From: a virus
Virus record (IMG/VR): IMGVR_UViG_3300046499_000150
Span: 1 to 45,274 of that record
Length of the DNA: 45,274 nucleotides
Strand: one strand, 5' to 3'
Shown one piece after another: positions 1 through 8,811 of this stretch (position 1 is the first letter of the stretch; each line of letters begins with the position of its first letter). The position numbers were made by a program, and so were the translations under genes. The notes under the pieces were generated by a model. The model did not search any database. It worked only from the letters and a program-made list of their open reading frames with translations, and had not been told where the DNA came from.

Positions 1-127
1 GATCCTTTAGCCGCAAACGCAGTGCTTCAACACTTACGTGTCCAAACCAATTCAGGGGCACAAGCACTAATAGGCTCTGCCCTTAAGAACGGCGAAATGA
101 ATGCTACACCAGACCTCCAGTTTAAGG
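1..127. repeat. 127-bp end repeat marking circular closure (left copy)
   Basis: Bases 1-127 are identical to 45148-45274. The repeat lies inside a long open frame that continues without shift from 45147 to 1, and 127 is a common assembler k-mer length. The simplest reading is a circular or terminally redundant genome cut at an arbitrary point. A true direct terminal repeat of the virion is possible but less likely. Confidence 0.93.
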
Positions 128-3100
128 TTCAGAAATCTATTGGCCATCTCGCCGAGTGGTCAAGAACAAACCCCGACGCTCAGTTTCCAGAATATATACG
201 TCTGAAAGTTATCCAAGAGGAACTCCGCCAAGGGGTTGCCGCAAGTAGAGGCTTGCCTGCAACTAGCCCTAGGATGTGGCAGCCTCCGCAAGGTGGACCC
301 GCATTACCATATACATCATTCCCTGATAGGCGGAGGGGAGCTAATACCATTTGGAACCCAGTCAACATTGCTAAGGAAATTAGAAATCTCGAAACTGCCA
401 CTCCTGAGATTACTAGAGCATATCAATACTACCGCGAAAACCTTGCTGCGACTCGGGATTTCATATCCACACACCCTTCAAACGCAATAGAAAATCCTCA
501 GGCACTTAGGGATGCCGCAGTTGCGCGACCATCTATGCCTATCTTCTCAGCGAATAAAAAAGTCCATGCCCTATTTGATAGGTTTATAGATGGAAAAGAT
601 CACCCACTCAGAATCGCTGAACAGGAAATGACTAAAGCACTTGACATGCAACTACGTTTTGATGCCGAACAAGTCTTTATGAATATGGCAGACCAAAACG
701 TAGGTAAGAACGCCGCAGGTACGTCAAAGGCATTTACACCGCGTAAGGCGGATTGGGTAGCCGGCCCAGATAGCTCCACTGCTAAAAAAGAGGGAGCACT
801 CCTAACACGTAAACGTAACGGTATACCCGAATACTGGACTGCGGACCCAGTGGTACTCCATGCATTTAACTCTGGTACTGTTCCGTTAGGTATCTGGGAT
901 CAGTTCCACACATCAGCTAAGAGCACTTTCCAAAAGACGACTACAGGGTTTTTCGCCCCGTGGTTCGCCATGACTGGTGGCATTCGCGCGATGGAGCAAG
1001 GCTGGACAACTGCTCCCGGTGGTATTCGTACCGCCGGTGGCCGTCCTGTGTATCCCTCTGGGCCGATTGCCTCGGCAATCGGCGTAGGCAAGCAAGTCGG
1101 TCCACGAATGATGCGGCCCACAGCTAAGTTCTTCCGTGAAACTCTAGCCCAATCTGCATGGGGCAAAGCTCTTACTCTAGGTCAAGCCGATCTGCTCGGC
1201 CGGTCCTTTGAAAAATGGTATATGGACTCCTACTATCGCCGCTTGGAAGTTGCTGGAGCGTTCGGACATAACCCAGTTATGGAGGGCAATGAGGTTACTC
1301 AATCCGTAGTAAACGCTAGACGAACCTACGGTAATAGCCGACTTATGAACCCCGTAATCGATTGGATGGACAAAGCCATACAAGGAACGAAATTCCTATT
1401 ATGGAATGTACCAAAGAAATTATTCTACGTTCCGGGGAATGCCCTACTCACTTCAGTTCAGGAGGCTCCGGCTTTTGAAATGGCACGCAAGACCCTCAAG
1501 GGGTCTACCGCTACTAACCGCCCGACTCAAGCAATTGATCCGAGAGGTGTTATAGACCAACTAACTGGCCGCAAACGTAACACGGTACAACGTCGTGAAC
1601 TCTCCGATGCAGAAGTCGCATCTATGATCTACAAAAACTACACAGGCAATCCCAGTACCCGCGGATATCGCACGGACAAAGCGGGTAGGTCCATTCCTTT
1701 TGATGCAGGTGAAGGACCATCACCAAGATACCAATCGATGCCCCGTGGACGACAAGAGAGACAAGATGCTCTGCGCGCAACGTGGAAGTACCAGAATTTG
1801 GCAGTAGATGCTGCCAACTTTGGCGTAGCCGGAGGGCGTACCATCACCCCTTGGTCTGGTGTACTCCTTCAAAGCCCGGCGGCCACACTCGCCGCCATGA
1901 GAGACAACCCTATACGGGCGAACATGGCCTTTGCCATGTCGGCTGTAATGCCAGAGGTCGTTGCGTATCTGTGGAACTCCTATTGGAGTAACATACCCAT
2001 CGCGGTAAAGGACGAAAACGGTAATCCTGTGTTAGACACACAAGGCCGACCGAGATATATCAAATACGATTACGTGAACCATTCGGTCAACGGTCGCAAC
2101 GATTACAACGTATTCAACAACGTCTACTTTGCCCATCCAAATGCACCCCCCTGGGAGGGAGTAGAGTTTAGACACTTCCAAGAAACAGCGTTCCAAAGAT
2201 ATATGACCCGTATGTTCATGCATCAGTATGCGGGCAAAGCATATGGTACTGTAGGGGAGGATGTCCGAAGAGGCTTAAACGGTTTCCTAGGCACAGCGGT
2301 TATACCGCCACTGCCGCCAGTGCTCGGAGCGTTCCTTGCGTCTAAAGACTTAGTAGCTACTGGCGGTTTTGCAGGCACGGTATTCAAGTCCAGATACAAC
2401 CAGTACATGGACCTTGGTGGTGGTGAAAGCACAACCGAACTCATGTTTAGAGGGATCATTCCAGCAATTACCGATATCTGGAACCAAGCAATGCAAGCAG
2501 GTACGAGCGCACCTGACTGGTGGTCTGGAGTAAAAGCCGCAGGTAGTCAGGTTGCTCATCGCATTGCTGGCCGTACAGCGATCCTTGGTGATATCACCGG
2601 AGATGCCAGGAGCCAGGGCGGCTCAACAATTATAAGTGAGCAGCTTTGGGACCGTAGAAAGGACATTGACGAACTTAGCCGTCGGTTCCGCTACGACGAA
2701 AGCGAAGGCATCAACATAAAGAGAGGCTCAAACGCAGGACGAAAAGAGGCCGAAGACTATTTAGGAGATCTACCCCCGACAATCGGAAAGAACATGATAG
2801 CTCATCCCGGCCTGCCACAAAAGCCACCGACAAATCCCCTATACACACTTCTCATGCGGGAGATCGAAACAACCTTTAACAAAGACGAACCAAAGAAAGG
2901 TGGTATCGCTTTCAAGGCTATGTGGGGACAGTATGGAATATGGGGCCAATTGTACAATGAAATGCGCCCAATCAACAGGGGCAACGACGGACCTTGGGTT
3001 GCAAGTCAGTTGAGTAGACCCGAAGACATGCAATGGTTCCGCGAGCGCAATATAAATCCACTCGATCAAGACGCTGTACGGAATTATTATCAATATCGAC

Positions 3101-3267
3101 GCAACCTAGTCAGCCAAAAGATAATGCAAACGATCATAGCCGTGGAACAAAAGCTGAGCAAACGGCCCGAAGTAATGCAACTGACCGGAGGCAAACCGTT
3201 TAAGATCAATATGCTTGACCCGCACAAACCAGGGATAAAGCCTCCAGACGAAGGCGAGAGCGAATAA
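1..3267 (+). CDS. Giant internal virion (ejection-type) protein, C-terminal 1,088 residues
   Basis: This is the C-terminal part of the protein that starts at 43015. The frame is open from base 1, so the full product is 711 + 1,088 = 1,799 residues. This part is largely helical, with basic and aromatic stretches and no enzyme motif I recognise. Residues encoded near 1900-2000 and 2270-2400 are hydrophobic and could enter a membrane. By position (last gene of the late operon) and by the N-terminal cell-wall domains of the same chain, it is probably a virion protein ejected into the cell, comparable in role to the large T7-type ejection protein. The stop codon lies in the left flank of the bidirectional terminator. 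The GTG at 22 should not be taken as a start. Confidence 0.85.
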   Translation, partial: DPLAANAVLQHLRVQTNSGAQALIGSALKNGEMNATPDLQFKVQKSIGHLAEWSRTNPDAQFPEYIRLKVIQEELRQGVAASRGLPATSPRMWQPPQGGPALPYTSFPDRRRGANTIWNPVNIAKEIRNLETATPEITRAYQYYRENLAATRDFISTHPSNAIENPQALRDAAVARPSMPIFSANKKVHALFDRFIDGKDHPLRIAEQEMTKALDMQLRFDAEQVFMNMADQNVGKNAAGTSKAFTPRKADWVAGPDSSTAKKEGALLTRKRNGIPEYWTADPVVLHAFNSGTVPLGIWDQFHTSAKSTFQKTTTGFFAPWFAMTGGIRAMEQGWTTAPGGIRTAGGRPVYPSGPIASAIGVGKQVGPRMMRPTAKFFRETLAQSAWGKALTLGQADLLGRSFEKWYMDSYYRRLEVAGAFGHNPVMEGNEVTQSVVNARRTYGNSRLMNPVIDWMDKAIQGTKFLLWNVPKKLFYVPGNALLTSVQEAPAFEMARKTLKGSTATNRPTQAIDPRGVIDQLTGRKRNTVQRRELSDAEVASMIYKNYTGNPSTRGYRTDKAGRSIPFDAGEGPSPRYQSMPRGRQERQDALRATWKYQNLAVDAANFGVAGGRTITPWSGVLLQSPAATLAAMRDNPIRANMAFAMSAVMPEVVAYLWNSYWSNIPIAVKDENGNPVLDTQGRPRYIKYDYVNHSVNGRNDYNVFNNVYFAHPNAPPWEGVEFRHFQETAFQRYMTRMFMHQYAGKAYGTVGEDVRRGLNGFLGTAVIPPLPPVLGAFLASKDLVATGGFAGTVFKSRYNQYMDLGGGESTTELMFRGIIPAITDIWNQAMQAGTSAPDWWSGVKAAGSQVAHRIAGRTAILGDITGDARSQGGSTIISEQLWDRRKDIDELSRRFRYDESEGINIKRGSNAGRKEAEDYLGDLPPTIGKNMIAHPGLPQKPPTNPLYTLLMREIETTFNKDEPKKGGIAFKAMWGQYGIWGQLYNEMRPINRGNDGPWVASQLSRPEDMQWFRERNINPLDQDAVRNYYQYRRNLVSQKIMQTIIAVEQKLSKRPEVMQLTGGKPFKINMLDPHKPGIKPPDEGESE

Positions 3268-3269
3268 AA

Positions 3270-3305
3270 AGAAAGGGCCTGTGTGTGACACACAGGCCCT
3301 TTTCT
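3270..3305. terminator. Bidirectional rho-independent terminator built on a TGTGTG/CACACA repeat
   Basis: A perfect 11-bp stem (3275-3285 with 3289-3299) closes on the loop TGA. An A-rich run lies on the left and a T-rich run on the right, so either transcript ends in a hairpin followed by U residues. It sits between the stop codons of the two convergent arms (3267 and 3305). The core 3280-3294 is a copy of the dispersed 15-base repeat, extended by GGGCC/GGCCC. Confidence 0.9.
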
Positions 3306-3577
3306 TATTCGTCGTCCCCGTTTTTACGGTACTCCGTATCGAGTATGTTCACCGTAGCACGCCAGTAAACGGTCTTGTTAAATATGAACTTCTGGACCTT
3401 ATCCTCCTTGAGCAAGAGTTCCAGATAGGCGAGCAACTCGTCCTTATCAGCTTCACTAAAGTATTTGATAAGTTCGGATTGTTTACCTCCATGCAAACCT
3501 TGACCAATAAGCAACTGCTCGAGCAGTTTGTGCCAACGTCTAAACGTCAGAGTTCTACCTTCTTCAGATGCGACCAT
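3305..3577 (-). CDS. Hypothetical small protein, last gene of the leftward operon
   Basis: A 90-residue protein starting MVASEEGRTLTF. I chose the ATG at 3577 because AAGGA lies eight bases upstream; a longer frame reaches 3613 without a better ribosome site. It overlaps the 3' end of the polymerase gene by 31 bases, which suggests coupled translation. It is charged and helical (a central KYFSEADKDELLAYLELLLK segment) with no family I recognise. Its stop codon adjoins the shared terminator. It may be a small accessory factor of replication, but that rests only on position. Confidence 0.65.
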   Translation of the reverse strand: MVASEEGRTLTFRRWHKLLEQLLIGQGLHGGKQSELIKYFSEADKDELLAYLELLLKEDKVQKFIFNKTVYWRATVNILDTEYRKNGDDE

Positions 3578-6087
3578 CGGTGTGTTCCTTTTGGGTCTTC
3601 CTTGTAGTCCCACTTACCCTTATCGTTGAGGACATAACTCACAGGATAACTCATCTTACACTCGGCCGGAATGATCAGGGGTTCTACCCTCCCCGTGAAG
3701 ACATTCCGTATGGGTATCGGTTCCTCGGCATACTTCTTCAATATCATAAGAGCAGTTTTGATAGTCCTAGGGCTAGCAATACAGACAAGATTATCGTGAA
3801 CGTCAATAGCAATCCTAGCATCGTCAGGCCATCCATCATCGCTCTCCGATTGATACCAAACTTGTGTAACCTTGTCCCCGATTGTGGACTGGGGATAGAA
3901 GGCCACAATCGACTTGAGCACGTCATCGTCGATCCTTTGGATAACCCTGAACCTCCTGCCAAGGGCGTTGAACACGGTCTTCGTTTTACGAAAACCTTTT
4001 TCCTCAGCATCCCACCATCTTTCAAGCTCTGGCGTAGTGCTATGATAGATAACAAAGTTGCGGCTTGCTTCGTTGTAAGAGAGTCCAGTGACTTCAGAAA
4101 GTTTGTACCTCTCCATCCGATAATTGAGGCCGTGTCTACATCTTTTAGCAACGTATCGAATAGTCGGCTTGCCTGCTCCGTCATGGTCGTAGACCGGCAC
4201 CTTATCGTAAGGCACCTTAAACATCTCTGCTGCCAACGCACGGTGGCAATCATACTTGCCGTCAAGACGGGCTTTCTCGAATTGATGCATCCACTTCGCA
4301 ATCCCAGCCCGCCAGCCGACAACTCGGGCCTCGGCTTGTGAAAGATCAAAGTATCCAAAGACCATCCCAGGGTCGCATAGATACATTTCTCGGGCACGCA
4401 CAGGTTGGTTCTGCATGTTTCCACCCTGCCCATCAAGCAGTGATGAACTGGACAAGCGCCCCGGTGCTTTTTGTACACCGTTTTGTCTGTACTCTGATCT
4501 GAATCGTCCATCAGGACCAACGGTCGAGTCAGCGTATGTACCAAGAAACTTGGACTCTTCGGCGTATCGGTTGACATAGCCTATCATTTCCTTGGCTAGT
4601 GCCGGTGTCTCTGGGTTTTTCAGGATGTTAACTCTATTCGCCTCGTCGGTGGACGTGCCCCTACCCTTGAGGTGCAACCTATTGAAGTACAACTCTTTCA
4701 TCTGCTGCCACGAGCCAGGATTGGGATCGTAGAACGGATTACCTGTTAGCTCATGAACACAATCGTGGAACTTTCCAAGTATCCCCTGCACATCCTCGGA
4801 GATGATCTTAACCAACTGTTCCTTACGCTTGAGATCGACCATCACTCCGTGGACTGTGGCGCTAACGAGATGCGGGTGCGCCCGCATGACGTGTTCCTTG
4901 TAGAACCTCCAGAGGTCTTGCTCTTTGAGTTCTTCGCACATCCGTTCCCAACATCGTAGAGTAATGCATGTATCCTTGCCATTGTATCGCCAGAAATCAT
5001 CGATAGTGCCGCCTTCTTTCCAAGATTCAAACTCGTCTTTATAGAAAGGATGGGTAGTATACTGGGAAGTGAGAAAGCCGAGATTATGTGGAAGTTGAGG
5101 GTATAGGGTGTGGTGCTGGAGAAGTGTGTCGTCGGAGAATGACACACTGAGCCAATCTTTAAGCCGCAGGGCGTAAGTATCGAACTGAGCGTTCTGCCCA
5201 ATGAGGGGCACATTGTTTTTCTTGTGTGTGTCACACAAGTCTTGGATGGCGTATAGGATGTCCGCCTCTTCTCGAACCGAGAAACGGTTATCTCTATCGT
5301 CGCGCCAGTTGATACAGAGTGAGTGGTGTGGATCATTAGCGAAACCAATACACGCCGTTTCTTTAGCAATCCACTCAATGTCGAGAGCAGTTGGCTTTCT
5401 TGCTTTTTTAATATTCTCAATTTCGACGAGGCATTGTCGATACGTTGGGTTAATAATTGTCTCGATCTTGTACGGCTTGTACGTTCCATTGAGAACACTC
5501 CCCAATCTGTTACGTATGTCTAACGTGAACACGGGCTCGAGTTTGAGTTCACGCATGGCGTAAGCCGGGTTGACCGTTACGACATACGTTCCCAGGCGAT
5601 TGCCTGGGAGCTTAGCTCCCTGGAGAACTGATCCACGCCAGTTCGTTACTTTGTCCTCGCCAAGAAGGGCACCGAGCGCGAAGTTTCCCATAACAAGAAT
5701 TGTTTTGAGATTAGGGAGCTTAGCAAGCTCCCACTCCAGCAGATCGGCCCACTTGTCAAGTTCTTCCCGTCTGACGACATTGCGAATGTCCCCGTGTCGG
5801 GAGAGAGAGATCTGGCGTTTGACAACATTTGTCGTATAAACATCTGTACGATGAAGACCGACTTTCTTGAGTGTATCGAATAGAAGTCTTCCGCTGCCTC
5901 CAATAAAAGGCCGACCCCTCTCGACCTCGGATTGTCCTGGGCCTTCACCGACGACAGCCACACTCGCATTGATTGGTCCCTCCGAGAAAACCTGAACCGC
6001 GAGGTTCAGGTCTGATGCATGTGCCCTAAAGTGATCTTCGAGTTCACTTGTCGAGGTCGGTTCCGGGTTGGGTATCTTCGACAACAT
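3547..6087 (-). CDS. Uracil-DNA-glycosylase-like / 3'-5' exonuclease / family A DNA polymerase fusion
   Basis: An 846-residue replicative polymerase. Residues about 40-180 resemble family 4/5 uracil-DNA glycosylases: GEGPGQSE followed by GRPFIGGSG at 48-66, with NPAYAM at 173 where HPS-type motifs usually lie. The Cys ligands of the Fe-S enzymes are not evident. Residues 230-375 are a DnaQ-like exonuclease: D236/E238 in LDIEW, D303 in QFDTY, and YNGKD ending at D372. The polymerase domain has motif A DLSQAEAR (D581), motif B with K648 and Y656, and motif C VHDN (D765), where family A enzymes usually have HDE. The start at 6087 has GGAG seven bases upstream and overlaps the gene before it by 44 bases. 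A dispersed-repeat copy lies in frame at 5223-5237 (CDTH). Confidence 0.93.
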   Translation of the reverse strand: MLSKIPNPEPTSTSELEDHFRAHASDLNLAVQVFSEGPINASVAVVGEGPGQSEVERGRPFIGGSGRLLFDTLKKVGLHRTDVYTTNVVKRQISLSRHGDIRNVVRREELDKWADLLEWELAKLPNLKTILVMGNFALGALLGEDKVTNWRGSVLQGAKLPGNRLGTYVVTVNPAYAMRELKLEPVFTLDIRNRLGSVLNGTYKPYKIETIINPTYRQCLVEIENIKKARKPTALDIEWIAKETACIGFANDPHHSLCINWRDDRDNRFSVREEADILYAIQDLCDTHKKNNVPLIGQNAQFDTYALRLKDWLSVSFSDDTLLQHHTLYPQLPHNLGFLTSQYTTHPFYKDEFESWKEGGTIDDFWRYNGKDTCITLRCWERMCEELKEQDLWRFYKEHVMRAHPHLVSATVHGVMVDLKRKEQLVKIISEDVQGILGKFHDCVHELTGNPFYDPNPGSWQQMKELYFNRLHLKGRGTSTDEANRVNILKNPETPALAKEMIGYVNRYAEESKFLGTYADSTVGPDGRFRSEYRQNGVQKAPGRLSSSSLLDGQGGNMQNQPVRAREMYLCDPGMVFGYFDLSQAEARVVGWRAGIAKWMHQFEKARLDGKYDCHRALAAEMFKVPYDKVPVYDHDGAGKPTIRYVAKRCRHGLNYRMERYKLSEVTGLSYNEASRNFVIYHSTTPELERWWDAEEKGFRKTKTVFNALGRRFRVIQRIDDDVLKSIVAFYPQSTIGDKVTQVWYQSESDDGWPDDARIAIDVHDNLVCIASPRTIKTALMILKKYAEEPIPIRNVFTGRVEPLIIPAECKMSYPVSYVLNDKGKWDYKEDPKGTHRWSHLKKVEL

Positions 6088-6352
6088 CCACGTTCTCCGT
6101 TGCTTCGTCGATTGCCTCGGGTGAAACCATGAGATCTGTGTGGCCAAGGTTGTGTGTCTCACACGCAGTTGCAGGCGTCTTACTCAGGACCATTCCACAG
6201 TGCTCACACATAGAGTAAATGCCAGGGCCTCCACCACCGATAACCCCGAACAATCCAGTAATCGGCGGTGCCTCAAGATGTTTGCACTCCGGGTTCTGGC
6301 ATACGATGGTTTCATCGTATGCGGGAATGCCCTTTTGATTTGCTACTCTCAT
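6044..6352 (-). CDS. Zinc-ribbon-like hypothetical protein
   Basis: A 102-residue protein. The ATG at 6352 has GGAGG five bases upstream; the frame extends to a GTG at 6364, which would start inside the ribosome site. Two cysteine pairs, CQNPEC near residue 15 and CEHC near 45, have the spacing of a zinc ribbon, with a glycine-rich turn between them. The C-terminal third is acidic. A dispersed-repeat copy (6151-6165) is read in frame as ACETH. It lies between the helicase and the polymerase genes, so a DNA- or protein-binding replication accessory role is plausible but unproven. Confidence 0.75.
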   Translation of the reverse strand: MRVANQKGIPAYDETIVCQNPECKHLEAPPITGLFGVIGGGGPGIYSMCEHCGMVLSKTPATACETHNLGHTDLMVSPEAIDEATENVDVVEDTQPGTDLDK

Positions 6353-6353
6353 T

Positions 6354-7592
6354 TCATCCTCCACTGATGTATCTCCTCATGGATTTCGTCATTGCCATTC
6401 TATCGCAGATTATGATCACATTATGTCTGGCTCGTGTTATTCCCGTGTATAAGTTCCTCCTGTTTAACATCCTCGGCGCGGCGTTGGTCATACAGTAAAT
6501 CACCGTATCGAACTCCGATCCTTGTGCCTTATGAGTGGTAACGGCATAACCAAGCTCGATCTTCTTGCGGGGGTCATAGTGTATGATGGACCCATGAAAT
6601 GGGCTATACGTCTGTATGAATGGCGGTATGACCATCTGTCGGTCGTCTGTTGAAATCTGTAGAGATCCATCTTCTGAGTTAACCCAATCGATGTATCCAA
6701 GATCCCCATTGAACAGCTTAAGCTGATAGTCGTTCTGGTTCCACAAGAACTTATCTCCGCCTCGTAACGCAATTGGTGGAGGTGCGTCCTTGAGGATTTT
6801 CGCTTTACGGTCCACACGAAGAATGTCCCCGGTTGGATTGAACTTGAGCTGTAAGCTCGGGTTAACTCTGTTAGTGCCGTAGTTCCCATTACGAGTCGGC
6901 ATGATGATCTGAACTCCACGGTGAGTTACCTCCTTAGTGGTGAACGCGATCAATTGCCTAATAGGGTTATCCGTGTAGATAATCTCGAACCGATCATTCC
7001 GCACGGGAAGGCGCCCCACTCTTATCCGCTCGGCATTGAACAAGATTTCATCGTCTGATCTAAAGCACCTTGTGAGCCGCTTGAAAGGTTTAGTTTTCAA
7101 CAAGTCTTCAAACGGTGAGCCTTTGTCCACAGGTGGTAACTGTTCATTGTCACCAAAGAACCTAATCCGGCCATTTGCCGGTAACGCCGCCATGAGTTGC
7201 TCATATAGCTGCTGAGACACCATTGAACTCTCGTCAACATACACGACCCTCTCGTTAAGCGGGCGTTGCCTATTACGTTTGGGATCAGGTGATATTGGCT
7301 TACCCTTCCCATCACTCTCGTCAGGCTGTGGGAACTCCAAGAGTTTGTGTATCGTCTTAGCCTGTATCCCTGTTAGCTCTTGTATCCTCTTCGCTGCACG
7401 TCCAGTAGGCGCGCACAGCACAACTCGCCCACGCCCAACTTGAGTAACAGTCTCTTCGTAGGCAATCCCCAACACACTCGTCTTGCCTGTACCCGCTCGT
7501 CCCGTGACAGAGAATATCCTGTTGAGGCTATCGAGGCACATCTCAATAGCCTGCTCTTGCTCGGTTGATAGGCTAATCTCTTGTCTTTTCAT
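6354..7592 (-). CDS. RecD-like superfamily 1 DNA helicase
   Basis: A 412-residue ATP-dependent helicase. Motif I is TGRAGTGKTS near residue 30, motif Ia CAPTGRAAKR near 60, motif II VYVDESSM near 117, motif III FGDNEQLPPV near 145, a C-terminal GYAVTTHKAQGSEFD near 348, and motif VI LYTGITRAR near 380. These are the RecD/RecD2 signatures. It lacks the N-terminal extensions of full RecD2, as phage Dda-like helicases do. It is co-transcribed with the polymerase and recombination genes and overlaps the gene before it by 20 bases. Likely role: strand opening during phage DNA replication or recombination. Confidence 0.93.
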   Translation of the reverse strand: MKRQEISLSTEQEQAIEMCLDSLNRIFSVTGRAGTGKTSVLGIAYEETVTQVGRGRVVLCAPTGRAAKRIQELTGIQAKTIHKLLEFPQPDESDGKGKPISPDPKRNRQRPLNERVVYVDESSMVSQQLYEQLMAALPANGRIRFFGDNEQLPPVDKGSPFEDLLKTKPFKRLTRCFRSDDEILFNAERIRVGRLPVRNDRFEIIYTDNPIRQLIAFTTKEVTHRGVQIIMPTRNGNYGTNRVNPSLQLKFNPTGDILRVDRKAKILKDAPPPIALRGGDKFLWNQNDYQLKLFNGDLGYIDWVNSEDGSLQISTDDRQMVIPPFIQTYSPFHGSIIHYDPRKKIELGYAVTTHKAQGSEFDTVIYCMTNAAPRMLNRRNLYTGITRARHNVIIICDRMAMTKSMRRYISGG

Positions 7593-7851
7593 CGATCAGT
7601 ACCTCCCCTCTGGACAAGTCAACGTTGTCGTTCTGCACGTACTGAGCCTTGACGCCTAGTTCATTGAGTATCCGCTCCGCGCCCTTAACTAGCAGCACTC
7701 TCATCAACACAGCTTTTGATAAACCCAAACTCTGTGCTGCTAGATCGAAGTTGTACTTGTCTTGTCCTGTTAGCCTTACAACCGTCGGGACCATCCCACT
7801 ATCGGGGTGGGGCGGTGCCAGCGAGATTGTTATCAGGTTAACATCGGGCAT
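7573..7851 (-). CDS. Hypothetical protein with ribbon-helix-helix-like segment
   Basis: A 92-residue protein starting MPDVNLITI at 7851, with GGAG eight bases upstream. The middle (about residues 27-62) reads as a beta strand (VPTVVRL) followed by two helices around an SLGLSKAVLMRVLL turn. This resembles the MetJ/Arc ribbon-helix-helix DNA-binding fold, though I cannot confirm the family. Such proteins bind short palindromes, so it is one candidate for recognising the dispersed repeat. The gene before it ends at 7913, and between them stands a 13-bp hairpin built on a repeat copy. Confidence 0.7.
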   Translation of the reverse strand: MPDVNLITISLAPPHPDSGMVPTVVRLTGQDKYNFDLAAQSLGLSKAVLMRVLLVKGAERILNELGVKAQYVQNDNVDLSRGEVLIDEKTRD

Positions 7852-7875
7852 ATTCTTTACTCCGGTTAATGAGTC

Positions 7876-7904
7876 GGGAGGTTGTGTGAGACACACAACC
7901 TCCC
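7876..7904. repeat. Extended copy of the dispersed repeat: 13-bp stem, 3-base loop
   Basis: GGGAGGTTGTGTG (7876-7888) is perfectly complementary to 7892-7904 around the loop AGA. It fills the gap between the DUF669-like gene and the 92-residue gene. No U-run follows on either strand, so it is not a classical terminator; it could be an RNA-processing or stability element or a protein-binding site. Confidence 0.8.
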
Positions 7905-7912
7905 TTCCTCAC

Positions 7913-8425
7913 TTAGCGCCGACGGCCACGAGCGGCAGTCGCTTTCGGAACTTCCGCCTTTGCCTCTTGCTCTTCCTCACGGGCCGGAGCCTCTTCAGCC
8001 GCGAAGAGGGACTTAACCGCGCTCCGCAGTTCGCCTTCGAGGTTCTTCTCCATACCCACGACCAAACCAATGGACTGGTTCATCCACTCGTTCGGGTTAA
8101 TCTCGTTCGTGTTGGAGTCCAGGCCGATCTTCTCAACGAACTGCCTGAGGTTCCACAGCGAACGGCGATCACCCGGCTTCGGAACGAGAAGCCGATTGTA
8201 GAAGAACAGAGCACCATCCTCGTAGTGCTCGGCGACTTCCGCCGGGATATTCTCGGCCGGAACGAGAATGCGAATAGCAAAGTACTCATTCCCAGCCCCG
8301 GAAGTCTTCTGCTCCACGGACTGGATCTCCCCGACGTAACGACCAACCGGGATTTCCGGCGGACGCTCAACGTCGGAGAGGTTCGTGTCGAGAGTGATAA
8401 TACCAACCTCTTCATGTTCAGCCAT
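7913..8425 (-). CDS. DUF669-like protein, probable single-strand DNA-binding partner of the recombinase
   Basis: A 170-residue protein starting MAEHEEVGII. The ATG at 8425 follows AGGAAA at a good distance. The N-terminal two thirds (IPVGRYVGEIQSVEQK, then EYFAIRILVP) resemble the DUF669 proteins that often sit beside Sak4-type ATPases in phages and are thought to have an SSB-like OB fold. The C-terminus ends in an acidic-then-basic tail (TAARGRRR), unlike the acidic tip of bacterial SSB. Its neighbours are a Sak4-like ATPase, a Cas4-like nuclease and the polymerase, which fits a role in binding single strands during replication and recombination. Confidence 0.7.
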   Translation of the reverse strand: MAEHEEVGIITLDTNLSDVERPPEIPVGRYVGEIQSVEQKTSGAGNEYFAIRILVPAENIPAEVAEHYEDGALFFYNRLLVPKPGDRRSLWNLRQFVEKIGLDSNTNEINPNEWMNQSIGLVVGMEKNLEGELRSAVKSLFAAEEAPAREEEQEAKAEVPKATAARGRRR

Positions 8426-8492
8426 AATACGTTTCCTGTAGGTGGTGAGCCGGACCACCTCAATGATGATAACTTCCCCGGTCGGAAGCCCT

Positions 8493-8765
8493 TTAATTTG
8501 TTTTGCAAGGTATCCTGACGCTCTTAGGATCATCAGGTCTACCCGCAGTTGTAACTCCTACATTGCAGCCACACGTCTGGCATTTCACCATGTAAATGCC
8601 ACAACGCTTTGCTGGGTACGGTAAGTCCACTTTACATGACTTTACGTTGTCATCCCTAAAGAACGGTTCACCAGTCACCAAGTCGAGATCTATCCCGTTT
8701 GGATACCACGGATCAGTCTTCTCCTTAGGCTCTCTATGGTAATCAACCCATCTAACTTTGTGCAT
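8493..8765 (-). CDS. Small cysteine-rich, probably zinc-binding protein
   Basis: A 90-residue protein starting MHKVRWVDYHREP. The ATG at 8765 has AGGAG six bases upstream. The cysteines are clustered (CGIYMVKCQTCGC near residues 60-72, with another at about 49 and one near the end), which suggests a zinc-binding knuckle. The ribosome site lies directly downstream of a dispersed-repeat copy (8776-8790). No family is recognised. Confidence 0.75.
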   Translation of the reverse strand: MHKVRWVDYHREPKEKTDPWYPNGIDLDLVTGEPFFRDDNVKSCKVDLPYPAKRCGIYMVKCQTCGCNVGVTTAGRPDDPKSVRIPCKTN

Positions 8766-8775
8766 GTTACTCTCC

Positions 8776-8811
8776 TGTGTGTCACACACGAAGGAACGCT
8801 CTTGCGTTCCT
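8776..8811 (-). repeat. Two-hairpin gene junction: stop hairpin followed by dispersed repeat
   Basis: A hairpin with arms AGGAACGC/GCGTTCCT (8792-8799 and 8804-8811, loop TCTT) overlaps the stop codon of the Sak4-like gene. Immediately after it in the leftward direction comes a repeat copy (8776-8790), then the AGGAG of the next gene. The same order (hairpin at stop, repeat, ribosome site) recurs in the rightward arm at 28112, 29285 and 38265, and the hairpin arms at 38265 are nearly the same sequence. Confidence 0.75.

Noticed and set aside
22-24. GTG at 22 as the start of an 1,081-residue gene
   Set aside because: The frame is open to the left of it and continues from the window end, so the real start is the ATG at 43015.
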